Source: Pseudoalteromonas sp. T1lg48 (GTDB lineage Bacteria > Pseudomonadota > Gammaproteobacteria > Enterobacterales > Alteromonadaceae). Taken from it: a stretch of DNA of 43,036 bases. The stretch is taken from assembly GCF_002964785.1 (NCBI RefSeq), contig NZ_PQCC01000021.1:1-43036 (forward strand), read 5' to 3'. The notes below the pieces were generated by a model, which searched no databases, was not told the DNA's origin, and was given only the letters and a program-made list of their open reading frames with translations. Made by a program: the position numbers and the translations under genes. Positions 37,182 through 43,036 of this stretch are shown piece after piece. Each line of letters starts with the position of its first letter. Position 1 is the first letter of the stretch.

Positions 37182-37301
37182 TTAAATATCCACCGGGAAG
37201 GTAGCCGGCGAGTCCAAACTGATTTTCGCCGCCATCGCGACCGAAGTTAATGCGCCGACCAGGAGCAACGCCACTATCAAAAACATGCCTTTACGTTTCA
37301 T
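37182..37301 (-). CDS. 39-residue small protein with signal-like helix
   Basis: A short frame with a good ribosome site (AGAGG about 7 bases upstream) and tight spacing: 3 bases after the SUMF1/PEGA gene and 10 before the MotA-like gene. It begins with MKRKG, followed by a hydrophobic stretch (FLIVALLLVGALTSVAMA) and a polar tail KISLDSPATFPVDI. A signal peptidase site after AMAA would release a 15-residue peptide; otherwise it is a single-span membrane peptide. The stop overlaps the ribosome site of the next gene. Too small for standard gene finding, but coding signals are good. Confidence 0.75.
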   Translation of the reverse strand: MKRKGMFLIVALLLVGALTSVAMAAKISLDSPATFPVDI

Positions 37302-37304
37302 AAC

Positions 37305-39293
37305 TTACCTCTCATAGCGGGCGATGCGAAAACCTATGGTTTCACTGGGGCCGTCGGCAACGATTTTTAGCGCCGCCCGTAAATCCTGCAGTCGCCCTGA
37401 CTGATAGTTGCCGCCCTTGGCAATATGGTTACCTCCACCCGAGGGACCCAGGTAATCGCTGTGCACCCGGGACAAGTCCGGGGTGACATAGGAGCTGACA
37501 TCGAATACCCATTCACTGACGTTACCTGCCAAGTCATAAAGACCGGCCTTGTCGGCTCGGTAACTGCCTACCGGCGCCTTGCCTGTATGACTGTCCTGAT
37601 AGTCGCTCAAGTAAAATGCCTGCTTGCCCTTGAGACCGACATCGGCGAAGTTACCGGCGTCACGGGGCACTCGCTCGCTGTCGCCCCACACATACTTGGT
37701 GGCGCGGGCGCGCTTGGCTTTTTTCGCCAACCATTCCCACTCCGCCTCACTCAGCAAACGATAGCCCCGTGCCTTTTTATTGATACCCGCAAACTGGTTA
37801 TTAACGATACGGTAATAGGGTTCAAGGGCTTCTTGTTCACTGAGCCAGTTGCAGTATTGTGCGGCAGTCAGCCAACTGATGTTGGTTACCGGTAGTTGGG
37901 ATTTCGGCACCCGCTTATCGAAGGCGTGAAACTGCGCCTCCGTAACTTCGTGCTTAGCCACCCATATCGGCCGGCTAAAATCGACCCGCACTTGGAACTC
38001 GTTGCGCTGACGGCCAACTTCATTGGCCGGTGAGCCCATAGAAAATGGCGTCATATTAAATAGTTGTAATTCCATGCCCAGGGTGGAGACAAATAGGGGC
38101 TGGCCTTCTTGACGACGGGCTTCAAACTCCGGCAGTAAAGTAACATTCACGGTGGAGTCGTGTTTGGCACTCGGAGTAATAGTTTTAACAACGCTCCGAT
38201 ACCCGGGTTTCGTCACCTTTATTTCATGGGCGATGGCCGGCAGGGTTTTATTTAACGGTGTATTACCGCGCGAGCGGCCATTAATATACACCTCGGCCTC
38301 TACATTGCTGCGCACACTAACCTGGCCTTGCTCCGGCTTTAAGGTAATGGCATAGAACTTCTGTTCCTTGGGCGGCAAGATCACCTTGCTGTCGAAACTG
38401 TAAAACCCAGGTTTGTCGTAACGCACCCTGTGCATGGTATTGGCATCCACCGCTACATGCCCCGGTGCCACCTTTTGCCCGTCAATAAACAGGCTGCCAC
38501 CCTCGGGCGTCAGGGTGATCTCTAAATAGGCTTGCTCGGGTTTGAGCTGGTATTGACGTGTGACACTCGGATACTGCTCGGTGATCTCGACATTCTCAAC
38601 ACTCGCCTGATAGCCCGGCTTATGCAGCTCCAGCGCATAACTACCTCCCGTCAAGGCTTGTCTTAGTGGCGTTTTACCCATACTTTTTCCATCGACATAC
38701 ACCTCGGCGCCGCTGGGAATAGACGCCAGTTCTAAGACTCCGTCGACCGGGGTTAACTCGGCGACCACCTCGGTCGTTTGCGTACGCGCCACTATCAATG
38801 TCTGTTGCTGGTTTTGATAATAGGGGTTTTCGATGGCGAGCCGGTACTCGCCTTCGGCCAGTGGCTCGCTAATATTGGCTCCCTTGGCCAGTAAGCGGCC
38901 GTCAACAATCCAAAGGGTTTGCTCGCCGTAGGGCTGAGTAAACTTGCCAACCAGAGTACCGGGACGGGGTTTGAGCTCCAGGGTAACGGCTGCTGGGCTT
39001 GAGTCGGTGAGCATCTGCTCCTGGGCAAAGAAGGTTGGCGACGACACCTTAATTTTTACATCGCTGGCAAAGCGATACACCAACTCGTCGGTGACAAAGC
39101 CGAAGCCGGAGACAATCTCGACCTGGGCGTGCTCTTGAGCCTCGGCTGGCAATACCTTAATGGCATGGCCCTTGGCGATAAACAGATAGATCACTATGGC
39201 CGCCACACTGAGCAGCGCCAAGCAGGTGGCTATCAACAAGGGCAGCAGACTGCTTTTTTGTCGTTGTTTTAATTGCGCATCTAGCTCTGACAT
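37305..39293 (-). CDS. Membrane-anchored PEGA-repeat / SUMF1-fold protein
   Basis: A 662-residue protein. A transmembrane segment (about 15-40) with a short cytoplasmic N-terminus is followed by PEGA-type beta domains: about 105-180 (weak), 185-252 (IPSGAEVYVDGKSMGKTPL), 253-320 (weak) and 321-388 (VEAEVYINGRSRGNTPL). A formylglycine-generating-enzyme (SUMF1/FGE-sulfatase) fold ends it, about 400-660 (WVAKHEVTEAQFHAF, LSEAEWEWLA, LYDLAGNVSEWVFD, GFRIARYER). The copper-binding Cys pair of true FGE is absent from the late loop, so it is probably structural or ligand-binding. I start it at ATG 39293, 5 bases after the preceding stop and downstream of AAAGGA. Confidence 0.9.
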   Translation of the reverse strand: MSELDAQLKQRQKSSLLPLLIATCLALLSVAAIVIYLFIAKGHAIKVLPAEAQEHAQVEIVSGFGFVTDELVYRFASDVKIKVSSPTFFAQEQMLTDSSPAAVTLELKPRPGTLVGKFTQPYGEQTLWIVDGRLLAKGANISEPLAEGEYRLAIENPYYQNQQQTLIVARTQTTEVVAELTPVDGVLELASIPSGAEVYVDGKSMGKTPLRQALTGGSYALELHKPGYQASVENVEITEQYPSVTRQYQLKPEQAYLEITLTPEGGSLFIDGQKVAPGHVAVDANTMHRVRYDKPGFYSFDSKVILPPKEQKFYAITLKPEQGQVSVRSNVEAEVYINGRSRGNTPLNKTLPAIAHEIKVTKPGYRSVVKTITPSAKHDSTVNVTLLPEFEARRQEGQPLFVSTLGMELQLFNMTPFSMGSPANEVGRQRNEFQVRVDFSRPIWVAKHEVTEAQFHAFDKRVPKSQLPVTNISWLTAAQYCNWLSEQEALEPYYRIVNNQFAGINKKARGYRLLSEAEWEWLAKKAKRARATKYVWGDSERVPRDAGNFADVGLKGKQAFYLSDYQDSHTGKAPVGSYRADKAGLYDLAGNVSEWVFDVSSYVTPDLSRVHSDYLGPSGGGNHIAKGGNYQSGRLQDLRAALKIVADGPSETIGFRIARYER

Positions 39294-39298
39294 AAACA

Positions 39299-40759
39299 CT
39301 AAATCCTTTGTGTGCACGCTATGGTAAGTGTAATGGGTGTGTCCGTTGCGCTCACCTCCAGCTCATATTTGACGCTGACATAACCCGCTCGGCGCCCTTC
39401 CAGGGTATAACTCCCGGGTAAGAGCATCACCTGCTTCTGGGCAAACTCCCCTAGCTGTTCAACGCCATAGATGTGCACCTGAGTTTGCTTATCAGAAAGC
39501 AGGGTCACTGCTATGGGGGTACTGAAGTGGCGAAGGTGCTGGTTGAGCTCGGCAATGCTATTGGCCAGTTGCTGCGAATAAGGCGCATAGATCTCGGCCT
39601 TTGTCAGCGCCGCCTCGGCTTGTGCGCGAATATTACTGTCGCTTAAGCGCTTGGGTCGCGCCGTGTAATTGCTTAAAGCGCGCTGCGCCGCCAATACCTG
39701 CTCAGCACGGGCTAACAAGCGAGTAATGGTGCTATCGCCCGGTGCGCGCGCCAGATACTGCTGTGCCAGGCTCTCCACCTGTTGCCACGCTTGCTGCTCG
39801 CTGGCGCTCAGCACCAGGGCACGGGTGCGCTCGGTGCTAAGCTGGCGCTGTTGCTTGCTAAGTTGTGCCCGCAGCAAGCCCAATGTGTCGCCGTCGGCCT
39901 GTAAACGCTGCAATTGCGTGATGGCCCGCTGCGCATCGATAAAGTTTTGCTGGGCCAGCGCCTGCTGCGCCTCTTTTACCCTCTGGGCAATACGCCGTTT
40001 GCGGATGGTTTCCTTGGCCGCGTTCAGTTTATCCTGTAACTCCTGGCGCTGAGGTTGTAGCACCACTAACTGAGTTAGCAGAGCCGCCTGTTTATCGACA
40101 TCGCGCTCAGCCACGGCCCCCTGATAATCACGCCATAGGCTTTGCTGCTGTGCAAACGTTTGGATCCGTTGCTGCAATTCGTCAATGCGCTCATCCGCCT
40201 GATTGAGCGCGCGCATCTTATCCACATAAAGCCGCGCTTCTTGCGGGCGCTGGTCGTTGAGCGCCAGCAGTGCCTGTTGATACCAGCTATCTATTGCTTG
40301 TTGCCACTGCCGGGCTAGTCGTGTTGCCAGCCCATCACTCTGCTGTAAACGCTCCTGAGCCTGGCGAAACTGACCCTGCGCAAAGGCCTGCAAGGCTGCG
40401 TCAAAGGCGCTGCTCGTCTGCTGCTGTAACTCGGGGGCAAAGGCAATAACCTGTTCATTAGTGAGCAGCGCCTGATGCTGCTGCTCAAAGGTTAAAATGG
40501 CCTGTTGAACCTGCTCACGCAACGCCTCGTTCAAGGCGCCCCTAGCGGCTATAGCCATTTCGCTGTCTGCTTGCGGCTCGGCCTTCGCCGTGGACTCGGT
40601 CGCCGGAGCACTACTCACGGCATGCCAAACAATGGCCAACAGTACCAAGGCCAGGGTTATTGCCGCAACCAGAACATAATTTCTGATCTGCGAGCCCCGC
40701 ACCAGGGTTTGTTGCTGCAACTGCTGATCTAAGCTCACCTTCTTATTATCATCACCCAC
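39299..40759 (-). CDS. Membrane-anchored coiled-coil protein with C-terminal PEGA-like domain
   Basis: A 486-residue protein: polar N-terminus, one transmembrane helix (about 28-48), a short linker, and about 330 residues of Gln/Ala/Leu-rich helices that look like a long coiled coil or TPR-like array (AQQALAQQNFIDAQRAITQLQRL). The last 75 residues (LLPGSYTLEGRRAGYVSVKYELEV) form a PEGA-like beta domain ending in TLTIACTQRI. The start codon is GTG with AAGG about 9 bases upstream. It likely spans part of the periplasm and shares PEGA modules with the next gene. It ends 5 bases before that gene. Confidence 0.85.
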   Translation of the reverse strand: MGDDNKKVSLDQQLQQQTLVRGSQIRNYVLVAAITLALVLLAIVWHAVSSAPATESTAKAEPQADSEMAIAARGALNEALREQVQQAILTFEQQHQALLTNEQVIAFAPELQQQTSSAFDAALQAFAQGQFRQAQERLQQSDGLATRLARQWQQAIDSWYQQALLALNDQRPQEARLYVDKMRALNQADERIDELQQRIQTFAQQQSLWRDYQGAVAERDVDKQAALLTQLVVLQPQRQELQDKLNAAKETIRKRRIAQRVKEAQQALAQQNFIDAQRAITQLQRLQADGDTLGLLRAQLSKQQRQLSTERTRALVLSASEQQAWQQVESLAQQYLARAPGDSTITRLLARAEQVLAAQRALSNYTARPKRLSDSNIRAQAEAALTKAEIYAPYSQQLANSIAELNQHLRHFSTPIAVTLLSDKQTQVHIYGVEQLGEFAQKQVMLLPGSYTLEGRRAGYVSVKYELEVSATDTPITLTIACTQRI

Positions 40760-40801
40760 AATTAATACCTTGTACTTGCTATCCAGGTGAATGGCACCCG
40801 C

Positions 40802-42052
40802 TTAATTGGCACTGGTTTCAAGATGGTACATCTTCCTTAAATGGGCTTTCCATTGTTGGTACTGCTCTGCGGCGGTACCGCTTAATTCAACTTGCTGCTC
40901 GTTAAATTCCATCACCTGCGGGCTTAGGGTTAAATCCAGACCTTGACCCATTTCATCAATCACCGCCGATGCGACCCTAAGATTTTGATTGGCTTGATAG
41001 GCATCCTTTAACAACCAAACGCTACCCAGGGCGCCTGCGGTTTTTGCTACCGAGGTGGAGGTTGAATTACTGTTATTACCCAACGCCAAGGCAGCAATAA
41101 AGCCCAAGGCACCGACCACGGCCTTAGTATTACGCTCGGCTCGAGCCTCTCTCGCTCTTACCGCCTCGGGCAAGGTTTCACGCTGCCATTCATGATACGG
41201 GTCATCGGTACTTTGTTGGAAAGCATCGAACTGATCCTGCAGGCGATCGACAAACAGCATTTCCTGATTACGTAATACCTGGATGCGTTGCAGCATGGCA
41301 TCGTCTGTAGCCGGCATACCCTTAAGCTCATACTTGTAATAACGGGTGCCGTTTTTACGGTCGATAGATACCTCGAGGTAATCGTTAAAGGCCTCGGGAG
41401 AGTAATAATGGGCATAACGTACCAGGCTGGTGTTTTTCAGCCTTTGCTTTTCTTGCTCGGACAGAGCCATCAACAGCCCATAAACATAGTCGGCCACCTG
41501 ATCGAACACCGGCTGGTACGGGTCTTTACCTTTATTTAAGGCATCGCGGAAATAGCTTTTCGACACCTGATGTTCAAACTCCTCGCTATCTATGGGCTCG
41601 CCGCTGCTATCGACCACGGTGACCTCAAGACGAACAAACTCGGAGTCGGAGTGCAATACCGTACCAAGCACGTATAAATCGGCACTGGTATTGGCATCGG
41701 GTACCACCGACACCGAGCCAAAAGCCTTGGTCGCGGCAATAGCGCGTTTGGTCTGTACCGCAAAGCGCTTAGCCTCGGCGCGACGCAGTTGTGGCCAAAT
41801 ATCCATTTCGTCCAGCTCGTCGTAATCAACCTTGTTGCCGTCCATGGGGAGGCCGGGGTCAAATACAGGCACAGCCACATCCAGAAAAATATCGCTCTGG
41901 GGAATGGCCTTAGTCGCGCCATAGGGGTCTTGCCCGATAGCGTTTGGGCCGACCGCAAGTGGCGCATTACGTGTAGACGTAGATTGGCAGGCACTGAGGG
42001 TGAAAATCATGAATAACAGTGTCACCAGTCGATAAGCGTTCTTTAATATCAT
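40802..42052 (-). CDS. Lipoprotein, operon component
   Basis: A 416-residue precursor with a lipoprotein signal (lipobox LSAC, Cys22, followed by QSTS, which favours outer-membrane sorting). The mature part has a mixed fold (FAVQTKRAIAATKAFGSVSVVPD, and VLGTVLHSDSEFVRLEVTVVDSSGEPI, typical of lipoproteins handling envelope ligands). A short Gly/Ala-rich segment at about 318-335 (VVGALGFIAALALGN) could be membrane-associating. AGAGG precedes ATG. It follows the secreted Q-rich gene by 15 bases and precedes the coiled-coil gene by 42. I do not recognise a family; its role as an outer-membrane partner is inferred from position. Confidence 0.85.
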   Translation of the reverse strand: MILKNAYRLVTLLFMIFTLSACQSTSTRNAPLAVGPNAIGQDPYGATKAIPQSDIFLDVAVPVFDPGLPMDGNKVDYDELDEMDIWPQLRRAEAKRFAVQTKRAIAATKAFGSVSVVPDANTSADLYVLGTVLHSDSEFVRLEVTVVDSSGEPIDSEEFEHQVSKSYFRDALNKGKDPYQPVFDQVADYVYGLLMALSEQEKQRLKNTSLVRYAHYYSPEAFNDYLEVSIDRKNGTRYYKYELKGMPATDDAMLQRIQVLRNQEMLFVDRLQDQFDAFQQSTDDPYHEWQRETLPEAVRAREARAERNTKAVVGALGFIAALALGNNSNSTSTSVAKTAGALGSVWLLKDAYQANQNLRVASAVIDEMGQGLDLTLSPQVMEFNEQQVELSGTAAEQYQQWKAHLRKMYHLETSAN

Positions 42053-42067
42053 GGGCCGATACCTCTA

Positions 42068-42592
42068 TTACTTAGTGCAATTGTAGTCTTCATATTGCTT
42101 AATTAACGCCTGCTTAGTCGCTTCGTTCGTTTCCTTGGTGATCTCTTCGTACAGCATAGTGCAAATAATGGAATCATTATCCTTGGGTTTCACTACTTGT
42201 TGCGCCCGACCACCGCCGGATTTCATTTTTTCTTGCTCCTTGGTAGGAGCCGGATCTTGGGTTGATAAGGGTAAGTCCTGGGTCACTTGTTCTGCGCTGG
42301 TCCCTTGCGAATGGGCCTGGGCATCTTGCTGTGTCTGCCCTTGTGCTGTAACACTCGCCTGCGCTTGTTCACTGGCCATTTGCTGCTGCACCTTATCTAA
42401 GCAGGTACTGTATTTATTCACCGAATCAAGCAAGGCATTCTCCATTAACTTAATGCGCTCCTGTTTAGTCAATGTAGCGGGATCGATTTCATCAATTTCC
42501 ACGGCGCTACAGTCATAAGCGGTTTGTGTGGGGGCTTGCGAGGCAGCGAGGGGTAAGCACGCAAGCAACAAGAATAAAATGACAACACGCAT
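42068..42592 (-). CDS. Secreted Gln-rich small protein, first gene of the VWA operon
   Basis: A 174-residue precursor with a Sec signal peptide (MRVVILFLLLACLPLAASQA). The middle (about 75-130) is low-complexity Gln/Ala/Ser/Thr. It is flanked by a Cys-containing N-terminal part (AYDCSAVEIDE, KYSTCLDK) and a C-terminal part (ICTMLYEEITKE, DYNCTK), giving four mature cysteines that could make two disulfides. ATG 42592 has AAGGGAG 6 bases upstream; the longer frame to 42610 includes this ribosome site. No family recognised. It heads the eight-gene run leading to the two VWA genes. Confidence 0.8.
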   Translation of the reverse strand: MRVVILFLLLACLPLAASQAPTQTAYDCSAVEIDEIDPATLTKQERIKLMENALLDSVNKYSTCLDKVQQQMASEQAQASVTAQGQTQQDAQAHSQGTSAEQVTQDLPLSTQDPAPTKEQEKMKSGGGRAQQVVKPKDNDSIICTMLYEEITKETNEATKQALIKQYEDYNCTK

Positions 42593-42689
42593 AGGCGCTC
42601 CCTTTAGCAAGTTGGCGAAGAATTACCCTAATTATTACCTATATGTATCGGTTTTTCTGTTATTAAGGCAACCAATTGATTGTAAGGTT

Positions 42690-42960
42690 TTGTTAGACGA
42701 GGTGTGACCGACGATTAAGTATCGTCGCAGCGCGAGGAGGTGACAAATCTGTCTGGAACAGATTTGAACAGCGTTTGCTGGCCCGAAGGGGTGAGTACAG
42801 GATGTATTCAATACTGCATGGCTGAAAGTGGAATTAAGTAAGTGAACAGTTTCACTCATGCCACTTGAAGGTGACGAGGTCTGCGAAGAGGGGGACGACC
42901 GAGGTAACCAAGCTACAAGGGACGTATAGTTGAAACCACTCTTAAGCGTGCCACCTCTTA
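42690..42960. repeat. Structured non-coding element, probably a dispersed repeat
   Basis: This gene-free stretch has an unusual density of short perfect hairpins: CGACGAT-TAAGT-ATCGTCG (42709-42727), CAAATCTGT-CTGGA-ACAGATTTG (42744-42766), CAGC-GTTT-GCTG (42769-42780), CCC-GAA-GGG (42783-42790), GTAT-TCA-ATAC (about 42804-42814) and AAGTGG...CCACTT (42826-42831, 42861-42866) enclosing GTGAA-CAG-TTCAC. I recall similar sequence recurring in Alteromonadales genomes, but this is memory, not a search. The only reading frame over it looks spurious. 42593-42689 is AT-rich and probably carries the promoter of the minus-strand operon; 42961-43036 shows nothing clear. Confidence 0.5.
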
Positions 42961-43036
42961 TATAACAATAAGGCTCAGCTATTCGAGTGTTATAGCTTGG
43001 TATAAACTGCTTTGAATAGATTGGTCAAAAGTCAGA

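Noticed and set aside
42635..42859. A 74-residue reading frame on the minus strand
   Set aside because: It runs through the hairpin-rich element; its sequence (rich in His, Cys and Ser, HPFGPANAVQICSRQIC) looks like translated repeat rather than a protein.

Overview
The window looks like a chromosomal segment of a marine-type gammaproteobacterium, most likely Alteromonadales or a close relative. This rests on gene content and order: cysJIH, an attenuated leuABCD operon, fabR divergent from a desaturase followed by sthA, hemE next to rsd, fkpA/slyX/yheV/yheS/yheT/yheU, and many small gammaproteobacterial families (TIGR02444, DUF3149, TIGR02450, YheV, YheU). The species cannot be fixed from this sequence alone. 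Most genes are ordinary core genes with moderate GC, good Shine-Dalgarno sites and clear intrinsic terminators.

Layout. 1-450: upstream control region of an rRNA operon transcribed leftward out of the window (two promoters with GC-rich discriminators, boxA, 16S leader), then a membrane-anchored RRM protein (453-911). 962-5284: sulfate assimilation operon cysJ-cysI-cysH on the minus strand. 5610-10348: small accessory genes, including a LysR regulator divergent from an FMN reductase, a TerB/Crp-like/YgjV cluster and two secreted proteins. 10419-15300: leuA-leuB-leuC-leuD on the minus strand with a complete leader peptide and attenuator. 15470-18768: fabR, a desaturase and sthA, with a FabR-type operator in the divergent promoter. 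18900-22319: a Sel1/TonB-domain periplasmic protein, hemE, a candidate small RNA with its own promoter and terminator, and rsd. 22418-28949: fkpA, a WD40 lipoprotein, slyX, yheV, yheS, TIGR02444, DUF3149, yheT and yheU. 29068-30658: an antibiotic-biosynthesis-monooxygenase-like gene and its decayed copy flanking an AT-rich membrane protein gene, then a Trp-rich small protein. 30888-34290: a secreted M19 dipeptidase, a frameshifted selO and a Tag-like DNA glycosylase.

34387-42592 is the most interesting part: a tight minus-strand run of eight genes that looks like one envelope machine. In transcription order it encodes a secreted Q-rich protein, a lipoprotein, a membrane-anchored coiled-coil protein, a membrane-anchored PEGA-repeat/SUMF1-fold protein, a 39-residue signal-peptide-like small protein, a MotA/TolQ/ExbB-type channel subunit, and two VWA proteins. 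The N-termini of the two VWA proteins align with each other and resemble MotB/ExbD B-subunits (one transmembrane segment with an Asp at residue 16 in both). I infer a proton-driven stator whose two B-type subunits carry periplasmic VWA domains. Its function is not known to me.

42593-43036: the gene-free right end is rich in short perfect hairpins and looks like a structured, probably dispersed, non-coding repeat. No tRNA, CRISPR array, insertion sequence or prophage was seen.
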